Assembly: GCA_041659105.1 (NCBI GenBank)
Contig: JBAZYX010000001.1
Coordinates: forward strand, 1 to 64,000
DNA length: 64,000 bases
Direction of reading: 5' to 3'
Source of the DNA: CAIUKV01 sp041659105
Lineage (GTDB): Bacteria > Actinomycetota > Acidimicrobiia > IMCC26256 > PALSA-555
The position numbers were made by a program, and so were the translations under genes. Below are positions 8,283 through 16,023 of this stretch, piece by piece (position 1 is the first letter of the stretch; the number at the start of each line of letters is the position of its first letter). Under the pieces are notes generated by a model. It was not told the origin of the DNA, did no database searches, and saw nothing but the letters and a program-made list of their open reading frames with translations.

Positions 8283-10526
8283 ATGACGTCGACGGACCTG
8301 CGCCATGAGGGGAAGGGCGACCGGCGATCCGTCCTGGGCCGGCCCTGGCGCCGCGCCGCCGTCGACGCCGAGCTCCAGGGGCTGCTGGCGGCCTACCGCG
8401 AGCGCCACCGCCGGGCCGACACCACCCGCATCGAGCAGGCCTACGCCCTCGCCCGCGAGGCGCACGCCGACCAGGTCCGCCGCTCGGGCGAGCCCTACAT
8501 CGCGCACCCGCTCGGCGTCGCGATGATCCTCGCCCGCCTGGGCCTGGACGACATCACCCTCGCCGGCGCGCTCCTGCACGACTCCGTGGAGGACACCCGG
8601 GTCACGCTCGACGAGGTGGAGGCCGGGTTCGGGTCCGAGGTCTCCCGGATCGTCGACGGCGTGACCAAGCTCGACCGCCTCCAGTTCGACTCCAAGGAGG
8701 CCCAGCAGGCCGCGACGTTGCGCAAGATGCTCGTGGCGATGGCGAAGGACATCCGCGTCCTGCTCATCAAGCTCGCCGACCGCCTGCACAACATGCAGAC
8801 GATCGCGTCGCTCCCGGAGGCGAAGCAGCGCCGCATCGCGCAGGAGAGCCTCGACGTGTACGCGCCCCTCGCGCACCGGCTCGGCATCGCCGAGGTGAAG
8901 TGGCAGCTGGAGGACCTCGCGTTCGCGGTGCTGTACCCGAAGCGGTACGCGGAGATCGAGCAGATGGTGTGGACTCGCTCGCCCGAGCGCGAGGAGCGGT
9001 TGCGCCAGGTCACCTCGCAGCTGCGCGACACCCTCGCCGACCTCGACATCCACGCGCTCGTGCAGGGCCGCCCGAAGCACTACTGGTCGATCTACGAGAA
9101 GATGGTGGTGCGGGGCAAGGAGTTCGACGAGGTCCAGGACCTCGTCGGCGTGCGCGTCGTCGTCGACTCGGTCAAGGACTGCTACGGCGCGCTCGGGTCG
9201 ATCCACGCGTTGTGGGCACCGGTGCTGGGCCGGTTCAAGGACTACATCGCGATGCCCAAGTTCAACCTCTACCAGTCGTTGCACACGACCGTGGTGGGCC
9301 CGTACGGCAAGCCGGTGGAGGTCCAGATCCGCACCCAGGAGATGCACCGGCGCGCGGAGTTCGGCATCGCCGCCCACTGGGGCTACAAGGAGCACTCCGA
9401 CGCCGCCGACCTCGCCTGGCTCCAGCGCATGGCCGACTGGCAGCAGGACGCCGACGACCCGTCGGAGTTCATGGAGACCCTGAAGATCGACCTCGAGCAG
9501 GACGAGGTCTTCGTCTTCACGCCCAAGGGCAAGGTCATCACGCTCGTCGCCGGGTCCACGCCCGTCGACTTCGCGTACGCGATCCACACCGAGGTCGGCC
9601 ACCGTTGCATCGGCGCGCGGGTCAACGGGCGGCTGGTCGCGCTCGACTCGTCGCTCAACAGCGGTGACAGCGTCGAGATCTTCACGAGCAAGGTCGAGGG
9701 CGCGGGTCCGAGCCGCGACTGGCTGCAGTTCGCGCAGACGCCGAAGGCCAAGGCGAAGATCCGCCAGTGGTTCTCCCGCGAGCGCCGGGTCGACGCGATG
9801 GACACCGGGCGCGACGAGCTGGCCAAGGCGCTGCGGCGGGAAGGCCTGCCCGTGCAACGGCTCGCGAAGTCGCAGGCGCTCACGGCGGTCGCCGAGGCGA
9901 TGCACTACGCGGACATCGACGCGCTCCATGCCGCGATCGGCGAAGGCCACATCGGGGCGCAGGCGGTGGCCCAGCGGCTCCAGCGCGAGCTCCTCGACGG
10001 CGAGGAGCAGCTCCCGATCACCACGCAGCGCCCGCCCCGCGGCGCGAAGGCCGATCACCGCCGCACCGTGGGTGTCCACGTCGAAGGGCTCGACGACGTG
10101 ATGGTGCGGCTGTCGCGCTGCTGCACCCCCGTGCCCGGCGACGAGATCATGGGCTTCGTCACCCGCGGTCGCGGTGTGTCGGTGCACCGCACCGACTGCG
10201 CGAACGCGGCGGCGCTCTCGGCCCAGACCCACCGCTTCATCGAGGTCGAGTGGGACCACGACCAGCCGGCCACGTTCGTGGTGTCGATCGAGATCGAGGC
10301 ACTCGACCGGGCGCGCTTGCTGCGCGACATCGCGCAGGTGCTCTCGGAGAACCACGTGAGCATCCGGTCCAGCTCCTCCCAGACCTCGGCCGACCGCGTG
10401 GCCCGCATGCGCTTCGACTTCGAGATGGCCGACACCGGGCACCTCGAGTCGGTGCTGAAGGCGATCAAGCGGGTCGACTCCGTGTACGACGCCTACCGCC
10501 TGCTCCCGGGCCACGCCAAGGCCTGA
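8283..10526 (+). CDS. rel: Bifunctional (p)ppGpp synthetase/hydrolase Rel
   Basis: Rel makes and degrades the stringent-response alarmone (p)ppGpp. Domains in order: HD hydrolase with the metal-binding HD at residues 99-100 (LLHDSVEDT) and intact downstream acidic residues, so hydrolysis is probably active; RelA/SpoT synthetase (about 220-370) with YQSLHTTVVGPYGKPVEVQI; TGS domain near 400-465 (VFVFTPKGKVITL); a zinc-finger-like region with RCCTPVPGD; and a C-terminal ACT domain from about 665. The 747-residue length is typical of the actinobacterial long form. The gene appears to be transcribed from its own leaderless promoter and stands apart from both neighbours. Confidence 0.96.
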   Translation: MTSTDLRHEGKGDRRSVLGRPWRRAAVDAELQGLLAAYRERHRRADTTRIEQAYALAREAHADQVRRSGEPYIAHPLGVAMILARLGLDDITLAGALLHDSVEDTRVTLDEVEAGFGSEVSRIVDGVTKLDRLQFDSKEAQQAATLRKMLVAMAKDIRVLLIKLADRLHNMQTIASLPEAKQRRIAQESLDVYAPLAHRLGIAEVKWQLEDLAFAVLYPKRYAEIEQMVWTRSPEREERLRQVTSQLRDTLADLDIHALVQGRPKHYWSIYEKMVVRGKEFDEVQDLVGVRVVVDSVKDCYGALGSIHALWAPVLGRFKDYIAMPKFNLYQSLHTTVVGPYGKPVEVQIRTQEMHRRAEFGIAAHWGYKEHSDAADLAWLQRMADWQQDADDPSEFMETLKIDLEQDEVFVFTPKGKVITLVAGSTPVDFAYAIHTEVGHRCIGARVNGRLVALDSSLNSGDSVEIFTSKVEGAGPSRDWLQFAQTPKAKAKIRQWFSRERRVDAMDTGRDELAKALRREGLPVQRLAKSQALTAVAEAMHYADIDALHAAIGEGHIGAQAVAQRLQRELLDGEEQLPITTQRPPRGAKADHRRTVGVHVEGLDDVMVRLSRCCTPVPGDEIMGFVTRGRGVSVHRTDCANAAALSAQTHRFIEVEWDHDQPATFVVSIEIEALDRARLLRDIAQVLSENHVSIRSSSSQTSADRVARMRFDFEMADTGHLESVLKAIKRVDSVYDAYRLLPGHAKA

Positions 10527-10583
10527 GCGCGCTCCGGTGGGGCTGATCAACCTCGCCGGGACGAAGGTCACCGGCCAGGGCAT

Positions 10584-10601
10584 CGGGTGGGGAACCACCC
10601 G
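10584..10601 (+). terminator. Possible terminator hairpin after rel
   Basis: CGGGTGG and CCACCCG form a 7-bp GC stem around a GGAA loop in the gap between rel and hisS. No T-tract follows, so it would be a weak or U-less terminator at best. Confidence 0.3.
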
Positions 10602-10623
10602 GGGATCGCGTCGGTCCCGGCGG

Positions 10624-10629
10624 TAGCCT
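10624..10629 (+). promoter_or_regulatory. -10 box (TAGCCT) for hisS
   Basis: TAGCCT ends 6 nt before the hisS GTG at 10636, placing the expected transcription start on the start codon. Confidence 0.55.
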
Positions 10630-10635
10630 GCGCGG

Positions 10636-11976
10636 GTGAGCGAGGGAGTCGGATCGGGCGCGCGCGGCGAGGCGGGATTCGACCCGTCCGTGTACCGGGC
10701 GCCAATCGGCACCCACGATGTCCTCCCGCCCGAATCGGACCTCTGGGTCGCGGCGGTCGCCGCGTTCGCGGACCGGGCCCGCCGGTTCGGGTACGGGCTC
10801 GTGGTCACGCCGATCTTCGAGCACCTCGAGGTGTTCCAGCGGGTCGGGGCCTCCACCGACGTCGTCCGCAAGGAGATGTACGAGTTCGAGGACAAGGGCG
10901 GCCGCCACCTGGCGCTGCGGCCCGAGGGCACCGCCCCGGTGGTGCGGGCCTTCGTGCAGCACCGGCCCACGGTGCCGTGGAAGGTCTGGTACCTCGCCCC
11001 GCACTTCCGCTACGAGCGACCCCAGAAGGGGCGCTACCGCCAGCACTGGCAGCTCGGCGCGGAGGTCATGGGCGTCGACGACCCCGACGTCGACGTCGAG
11101 GTCATCGCGCTCGCGCACGGCTTCTACCGCGACCTCGGCCTCACCCGGACCCGCCTGCTCCTCAACTCGATGGGCGACGCGCGGTCGCGCCCTGCATTCG
11201 TGGCAGCGCTGCGCGCGTACCTCCTCGACCACGGCGGCGCGTTCGGCGACGAGTTCCGCGCGCGCGTCGAGCAGAACCCCCTCCGCGTGCTCGACGCGAA
11301 GAACGAGGACTGGCAGGACGTCATCGAGCGTGCTCCCCAGCTCACCGAGTACCTGAGCGATGCCGCGGCGGCCCACTTCGAGCGGGTGCAGCAGGGTCTC
11401 ACCGCGCTGGGGATCCGCTACGAGCTCACGCCGCGGCTCGTGCGCGGGTTCGACTACTACACGGCCACCACGTTCGAGTTCGTGACCGACGCGCTCGACG
11501 CCGCCCAGAACGCGGTCGGCGGCGGCGGCCGCTACGACCAGCTCGCCGAGGACATGGGGGGCCCGCCCACGCCGAGCATCGGGTTCGGGATCGGCATCGA
11601 GCGCGTCCTGATCGCGCGCGAGGCCGAGCTGGGGCACGTCGCGCCCGCGCGCCCGCGCCTCGACGCCTTCGTGGTGGACGCGCTGGGCGAGGGGGCGGCG
11701 ACGCTGCTGGTGGCCGAGCTCCGGGAAGTCGGGCTCGCGGCCGACCGCGCGTACGGCGGTCGGTCGGTGAAGGCGCAGTGGAAGGTGGCCGACCGCTCCG
11801 GCGCGCGATACGCCGTGATGCTCGGACGGCGCGAGGCCGAGCACGACGCCGTCGCGGTGAAGGACCTCCGTGACCCCGACGGCACCCAGACCGAGGTCCC
11901 GCGTCGCGAGGTGGCCGGATGGCTGCAGGCGCGTCGCGAGCAGGACCCCCATCACGATCCAGGAGTCAACAGGTGA
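10636..11976 (+). CDS. hisS: Histidine--tRNA ligase
   Basis: Class II aminoacyl-tRNA synthetase that charges tRNA-His. Visible motifs: the start of the class II core (PIGTHDVLPPES), motif 2 region FRYERPQKGRYRQHWQ, RKEMYEFEDKGGRHLALRPE, the histidine-specific RGFDYYTATTFEF, VGGGGRYDQLAEDMGG, and motif 3 GFGIGIERVL. A C-terminal anticodon-binding domain follows (about 335-430). Length 446 is slightly above average because of an N-terminal extension and a basic tail. The stop overlaps the aspS GTG, so hisS and aspS form a coupled pair. Confidence 0.95.
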   Translation: MSEGVGSGARGEAGFDPSVYRAPIGTHDVLPPESDLWVAAVAAFADRARRFGYGLVVTPIFEHLEVFQRVGASTDVVRKEMYEFEDKGGRHLALRPEGTAPVVRAFVQHRPTVPWKVWYLAPHFRYERPQKGRYRQHWQLGAEVMGVDDPDVDVEVIALAHGFYRDLGLTRTRLLLNSMGDARSRPAFVAALRAYLLDHGGAFGDEFRARVEQNPLRVLDAKNEDWQDVIERAPQLTEYLSDAAAAHFERVQQGLTALGIRYELTPRLVRGFDYYTATTFEFVTDALDAAQNAVGGGGRYDQLAEDMGGPPTPSIGFGIGIERVLIAREAELGHVAPARPRLDAFVVDALGEGAATLLVAELREVGLAADRAYGGRSVKAQWKVADRSGARYAVMLGRREAEHDAVAVKDLRDPDGTQTEVPRREVAGWLQARREQDPHHDPGVNR

Positions 11977-13721
11977 TGCGCTCTCATCGGGCCGGCGACG
12001 TCCGGCCCGACCACGTCGGGCAGTCGGTCGAGCTGTGCGGCTGGGTTGCCGCACGGCGCGACCACGGCGGCGTGGTGTTCCTCGACCTCCGCGACACCGC
12101 GGGGATCGTGCAGGTCGTGGTCGACCCGGATGCCGTCTCCGGCGCGGACGTCCACGGCGTGCGGGCCGAGTTCTGCCTGCGGGTCACCGGCACCGTCCGG
12201 CCCCGCCCCGAGGGCACCGTGAACAACGACCTCGCCACCGGCGCGGTCGAGGTCGCGGCCGACGTGCTCGAGGTGCTCAACCCGTCGGAGCCACCGCCGA
12301 TCCCGATCGACGACCGCACCATGGCCGACGAGATGCTGCGCCTGCGTCACCGCTATCTCGACCTGCGCGGCGAGCGGCTCCAGCGCAACCTGCGCCTGCG
12401 GGCGCGCGTGAACAGCGCGATCCGCACCGCGATGGAGGCGCACGACTTCGTCGAGGTCGAGACGCCCATGCTGGTCGCCTCGACGCCCGAGGGCGCCCGC
12501 GACTTCGTGGTGCCGTCGCGGCTCTCGCCGGGCGAGTTCTACGCGCTGCCCCAGAGCCCGCAGCTGTTCAAGCAGCTGCTCATGGTCGGCGGCCTCGACC
12601 GCTACTACCAGATCGCCCGCTGCCTGCGCGACGAGGACCTGCGGGCCGACCGCCAGTTCGAGTTCATGCAGCTCGACGCGGAGATGAGCTTCGCCGACGG
12701 CGACGACGTGCGCGCGGTGATCTCCGAAGCGGTGAAGGCCGCGGCCGAGCACGTCACCGGAACACCCGTGGGCGACATCCCCACGCTCACCTACGCCGAG
12801 GCCATGGCCCGGTTCGGCTCCGACAAGCCCGACCTGCGCTTCGGGCTCGAGCTCGTCGACCTGAACCACGTGTTCGCGACCACGGAGTTCCGCGCGTTCC
12901 AGGCCCACTCCGTGAAGGCCGTGCGCGTGCCCGGCCAGGGCGACCTCGGCCGCGGGCGCCTCGACGCGCTCATCGACCGGGCGAAGCAGCTCGGCGCGGC
13001 CGGCCTCGTGTGGGTGAAGGTCCGCGACGGCGGTGCGCTCGAGTCGCCGACCGTGAAGTTCATGAGCGAGGCCGAGCAGCTCGGGCTCGTCGACGTGACC
13101 GGCGCGCAGTCGGGTGACCTGCTGCTCGTCGTCGCGGGCGCGCGGCGCATGGTCGACCACGTGCTGGGCACCATCCGCAACGACCTCGCCCGCCCGCCGG
13201 TGCACCAAGGCGGTCTGCACTTCTGCTGGGTGGTCGACTTCCCGCTGTTCGAGCTCATCGGCGAAGACGGCCGGCCGGTGCCGGCGCACCACCCGTTCAC
13301 CGCCCCCCACCCCGACGACATCGAGCTGCTCACCACGGCGCAGGGCGACGACCTCCTCACCGTCCGCTCGCAGTCGTACGACCTCGTGTGCAACGGCTGG
13401 GAGCTCGGCTCGGGCAGCGTGCGGATCCACCAGTCCGACCTCCAGGCCCGCATCTTCGACCTCATCGGGATCGACGAGGAGACGGCCCAGGCCCGGTTCG
13501 GCTTCCTGCTCGACGCCTTCCGCTACGGCGCGCCGCCCCACGCGGGCTTCGCATTCGGGATCGACCGGCTCGTGGGCATCCTGGCGGGGGAGGAGAACAT
13601 CCGCGAGGTGATCGCCTTCCCGAAGACCCAGTCGGGCGCCGACCCGCTCACCGGCGCGCCCACGCCGGTCGACGAGAAGCACCTGCGCGAGCTCGGCATC
13701 CAGGTGCGCCCCAAGAAGTAG
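11973..13721 (+). CDS. aspS: Aspartate--tRNA ligase
   Basis: Class II synthetase charging tRNA-Asp. The N-terminal OB anticodon-binding domain (GWVAARRDHGGVVFLDLRD) is followed by RHRYLDLR, motif 2 RDEDLRADRQFEFMQLDAEM, the bacterial GAD insertion domain, and motif 3 FGIDRLVGILAGEENIREVI near the C-terminus. Length is 582 from the GTG that overlaps the hisS stop; an ATG three bases later is an alternative. AGGAG at 11961-11965 sits 7 nt before the GTG. Whether it also charges tRNA-Asn cannot be read from the sequence. Confidence 0.95.
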   Translation: MMRSHRAGDVRPDHVGQSVELCGWVAARRDHGGVVFLDLRDTAGIVQVVVDPDAVSGADVHGVRAEFCLRVTGTVRPRPEGTVNNDLATGAVEVAADVLEVLNPSEPPPIPIDDRTMADEMLRLRHRYLDLRGERLQRNLRLRARVNSAIRTAMEAHDFVEVETPMLVASTPEGARDFVVPSRLSPGEFYALPQSPQLFKQLLMVGGLDRYYQIARCLRDEDLRADRQFEFMQLDAEMSFADGDDVRAVISEAVKAAAEHVTGTPVGDIPTLTYAEAMARFGSDKPDLRFGLELVDLNHVFATTEFRAFQAHSVKAVRVPGQGDLGRGRLDALIDRAKQLGAAGLVWVKVRDGGALESPTVKFMSEAEQLGLVDVTGAQSGDLLLVVAGARRMVDHVLGTIRNDLARPPVHQGGLHFCWVVDFPLFELIGEDGRPVPAHHPFTAPHPDDIELLTTAQGDDLLTVRSQSYDLVCNGWELGSGSVRIHQSDLQARIFDLIGIDEETAQARFGFLLDAFRYGAPPHAGFAFGIDRLVGILAGEENIREVIAFPKTQSGADPLTGAPTPVDEKHLRELGIQVRPKK

Positions 13722-13733
13722 CCCCAACCCTCG

Positions 13734-13780
13734 TTTTGGCGTCACTCGTGCCGCTGACAGCGGCACGAGTGACGCCAAAA
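13734..13780. repeat. 47-bp palindrome, copy 1 (TTTTGGCGTC family)
   Basis: Two 23-base arms pair perfectly around a single A. The left arm begins TTTTGGCGTCACTCGTG and the right arm ends CACGAGTGACGCCAAAA. It lies between the aspS stop and the 3' end of the convergent small gene. The T-run is on the 5' side and the A-run on the 3' side, the opposite of an intrinsic terminator. A near-identical copy is at 29494-29540. Confidence 0.9.
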
Positions 13781-13784
13781 GGGA

Positions 13785-13883
13785 TCAGTCGACGAGCTGC
13801 AGCGCGATCAGCACGGCCAGCAATGCGAGGCCGGCGACCAGCGCGACCAGGAGGCGGCGGCGGTTGGGGCCCGCGGTGTCCAC
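13785..13883 (-). CDS. Predicted 32-residue single-span membrane protein
   Basis: A very short minus-strand gene starting at GTG 13883. The protein begins VDTAGPNRRRLL, then has one hydrophobic helix (LLVALVAGLALLAVLIALQL) and ends VD. The positive RRR before the helix suggests the N-terminus stays inside. Support for a real gene: a TAGCCT box at 13896-13891 on the minus strand, 7 nt before the GTG, in the same arrangement as established genes here, and divergence from rarA. A longer ATG start at 13916 would overlap that box. It converges with aspS across the palindrome. Function unknown. Confidence 0.5.
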   Translation of the reverse strand: MDTAGPNRRRLLVALVAGLALLAVLIALQLVD

Positions 13884-13890
13884 GCCCGTG

Positions 13891-13896
13891 AGGCTA
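13891..13896 (-). promoter_or_regulatory. -10 box (TAGCCT, minus strand) for small membrane gene
   Basis: Read on the minus strand this is TAGCCT, ending 7 nt before the GTG at 13883. It is arranged divergently from the rarA box. Confidence 0.45.
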
Positions 13897-13926
13897 CGCC
13901 TCGCACCGGGTGGCATGGCGCGGTCG

Positions 13927-13932
13927 TAGCAT
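13927..13932 (+). promoter_or_regulatory. -10 box (TAGCAT) for rarA
   Basis: TAGCAT ends 8 nt before the rarA GTG at 13941, consistent with leaderless transcription. Confidence 0.5.
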
Positions 13933-13940
13933 CCCCACCA

Positions 13941-15227
13941 GTGGCCGGGGACCTGTTCAGCGCGGCGGTGGAGGACCGGCTCTCGCGGCGCGCCCCGTTG
14001 GCCGCCCGGCTGCGGCCCCGGTCGCTCGACGAGGTGGTGGGCCAGGAGCACCTGCTCGGCCGCAACCGCCCGCTCCGGGCGCTGATCGAGGCCGACCGGC
14101 TCTCGTCGGTGGTGCTGTGGGGGCCGCCCGGCACCGGCAAGACGACCATCGCGCGCCTGGTGGCCGGGGCCACCGAGAAGGCGTTCGAGCCGCTGTCGGC
14201 CGTGACCGCGGGCGTGAAGGACGTGCGCGAGGTGGTCGACCGCGCCCGGGCCCGGTTGGGGGAGCGGGGGCAGGGCACGATCCTGTTCCTCGACGAGGTG
14301 CACCGGTTCACCCGCACCCAGCAGGACGCGTTGCTCCCGCACGTGGAGGAAGGCCTCCTGGTCCTCGTGAGCGCCACCACCGAGAACCCGTTCTTCTCGC
14401 TGACCGGCCCGTTGCTCTCCCGGTCCACGCTCCTACGGCTCGAACCGCTCTCGGTCGACGCGCTGCGCACGCTGCTCGACCGCGCGATCACCGACCGCGA
14501 GCGCGGCCTCGGGTCCGACGGGCTGTCCCTCGACGCCGACGCGGCGATGCACATCGCCGAGCGCTCCGAGGGCGACGCCCGCCACGCGCTCACCGCGCTC
14601 GAGGTCGCGGCGGCGCTGTGCCTCGAGGCGGGCCGCGCCGCGGTGTCGCTCGCCGACGCCGAAGCCGCGCTGTCGCTGCGCGCGCTCCACTACGGCGACG
14701 ACGAGCACTACGACGTGCTCTCGGCGTTCATCAAGAGCATCCGGGGCTCCGACCCGGACGCCGGCCTCTACTGGCTCGCGCGGATGCTGGAGGCGGGCGA
14801 GGACCCGCGCCTCATCGTCCGGCGCCTGGTGATCCTCGCGTCGGAGGACATCGGGCTCGCCGACCCGCAGTCGCTCCTCGTGGCCGACGCCGCGGCGCGC
14901 GCCCTGGAGTTCGTCGGGCTGCCCGAGGCGCGGCTCAACCTCGCGCAGGCCGTCATCCACCTCTCGCTCGCGCCGAAGTCCAACGCCGTGCTGCGCGCGC
15001 TCGACGCCGCGACCGCAGACGTGCGCGACCGGCCATCCGGGAGGGTCCCCGCTCACCTGCGGGACGCTCATTACCCTGGCGCCGCGCGGCTCGGCCACGG
15101 GGAGGGGTACCGCTATCCCCACGACGAGCCGAGTGGATGGGTGGAGCAGGAGTACCGGCCCGCCGAGGTCGCCGGACGTCGGTACTTCGATCCGCCGCAA
15201 TCCGACGAGGGTTCCGACAGCAGGTAG
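13941..15227 (+). CDS. rarA: Replication-associated recombination protein A
   Basis: RarA (MgsA) is an AAA+ ATPase related to clamp-loader subunits and RuvB that acts at stalled forks. The 428-residue protein has Walker A GPPGTGKTTIARL near residue 64, Walker B ILFLDEVHRF, sensor region VSATTENPFFSL, and the family-specific C-terminal half with FIKSIRGSDPDAGLYWLARM and LVILASEDIGLADPQ. The C-terminal end GYRYPHDEPSGWVEQEY is also characteristic. It starts at GTG behind a leaderless promoter. The two small genes that follow may be co-transcribed. Confidence 0.93.
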   Translation: MAGDLFSAAVEDRLSRRAPLAARLRPRSLDEVVGQEHLLGRNRPLRALIEADRLSSVVLWGPPGTGKTTIARLVAGATEKAFEPLSAVTAGVKDVREVVDRARARLGERGQGTILFLDEVHRFTRTQQDALLPHVEEGLLVLVSATTENPFFSLTGPLLSRSTLLRLEPLSVDALRTLLDRAITDRERGLGSDGLSLDADAAMHIAERSEGDARHALTALEVAAALCLEAGRAAVSLADAEAALSLRALHYGDDEHYDVLSAFIKSIRGSDPDAGLYWLARMLEAGEDPRLIVRRLVILASEDIGLADPQSLLVADAAARALEFVGLPEARLNLAQAVIHLSLAPKSNAVLRALDAATADVRDRPSGRVPAHLRDAHYPGAARLGHGEGYRYPHDEPSGWVEQEYRPAEVAGRRYFDPPQSDEGSDSR

Positions 15228-15248
15228 GGCAGCAGGGGAGGAGCGTCC

Positions 15249-15701
15249 GTGACCGCGGTCCTGGCAGTGGCAGCACTGATCGGCGTCGGGGTGTGCGGGC
15301 TCGGCTGGTGGCGGGCCTCGGGCCGAGTCGCCGCGCTCTCGGGCCGGGTCGCCCGGCTCGAGCGTGAGGTGCACGACGATGTCGTACCCACGCTCGACCT
15401 CACCCGCAGGGAGAGCGAGGAGGCCTACGTGGCCGCCCGGATGGCGAAGCACGCGGTGGGCATCGAGGACCCTCCGCCGCGCCTCGCGGGCGAGGCCGTC
15501 ACCGGGCCCGTCGTGCGTGCGGTCGCGTTCGGCGCCGGGGCGCGGCGCGCGTTCGCCCGCCTCGCGGCCGACGTCACGCCCATGGCGCGCACGCGCCGCA
15601 ACACGCTTCGCATCGTGAGCGCGGCGACGCGCACCGGTCGGGGTGACGCGAAGGCCGCCACCACGAAGCAGTCCGACAAGCGGAAGCGGAAGGCGGGATG
15701 A
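15249..15701 (+). CDS. Hypothetical membrane-anchored protein
   Basis: 150 residues. The N-terminus is a hydrophobic helix (VLAVAALIGVGVCGLGWW, about 4-21), followed by a short coiled-coil-like region (VAALSGRVARLEREVHDDV) and a basic, Ala-rich C-terminal half ending KRKRKAG. This suggests a membrane anchor with a cytoplasmic basic tail. I recognise no family. It lies between rarA and alaS, 21 bases after rarA. Its stop overlaps an ATG (ATGA at 15698) that opens a seven-codon minicistron leading to the next gene. Confidence 0.7.
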   Translation: MTAVLAVAALIGVGVCGLGWWRASGRVAALSGRVARLEREVHDDVVPTLDLTRRESEEAYVAARMAKHAVGIEDPPPRLAGEAVTGPVVRAVAFGAGARRAFARLAADVTPMARTRRNTLRIVSAATRTGRGDAKAATTKQSDKRKRKAG

Positions 15702-15721
15702 AGCGGGAGCGGAGGAGATGA
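15698..15721 (+). other. Putative coupling minicistron (7 codons)
   Basis: An ATG overlapping the upstream stop opens MKRERRR, whose TGA overlaps the ATG of the next gene at 15718 (ATGA at both ends). It is the smallest of the junction minicistrons in the window and purine-rich, so it may simply be a Shine-Dalgarno region. Confidence 0.35.
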
Positions 15722-16014
15722 AGCGCACGATCTGGCTGGCGGCCGGGTTCGGCCTCGGCGTGTACGCGGGCGAGCGGATGCGGCGCACCGTGGTGAAGCT
15801 CACCCCCGAGACCTTCGGCGACCGGATGCGCGAGCTCGTGTCGGATGCCGTCGCCGCGGGGAGGACCGAGATGGACGCACGCGAGCGGTCACTGCGCGAG
15901 GCGTTCGCGGCACCCGACCGGGCCCGGAGCGGGTCGCGCCGCCCGTCCGGAGGGCTCGCCGCGGGCCGTCCGACCACTGGGGCCGCCGGACGGGCCGAGC
16001 GAACCGGGCGGTAG
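15718..16014 (+). CDS. Hypothetical small membrane-associated protein
   Basis: 98 residues. It starts MKRTIWLAAGFGLGVYAGER, a short hydrophobic glycine-rich helix resembling a membrane anchor or hairpin. An amphipathic middle region (VKLTPETFGDRMRELVSDAV) and an Arg/Gly-rich tail follow. Purine-rich GGAGCGGAGGAG precedes the ATG. The stop codon TAG forms the first three bases of the alaS -10 box. The location just upstream of alaS recurs in my memory of actinobacterial genomes, but I recognise no function. Confidence 0.65.
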   Translation: MKRTIWLAAGFGLGVYAGERMRRTVVKLTPETFGDRMRELVSDAVAAGRTEMDARERSLREAFAAPDRARSGSRRPSGGLAAGRPTTGAAGRAERTGR

Positions 16015-16017
16015 CCT
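16012..16017 (+). promoter_or_regulatory. -10 box (TAGCCT) for alaS
   Basis: TAGCCT ends 6 nt before the alaS GTG at 16024. It overlaps the stop codon of the preceding gene. Confidence 0.55.
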
Positions 16018-16023
16018 GACGGG

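Noticed and set aside
5976..10970. A 1664-codon minus-strand open frame
   Set aside because: Same reason: it is the shadow of secF, the beta-helix gene and rel. No motif and no start context.
13734..13780. Palindrome as a bidirectional intrinsic terminator
   Set aside because: The T-run precedes and the A-run follows the stem on both strands, so no U-tail would form after the hairpin. A U-less terminator remains possible but is not shown.
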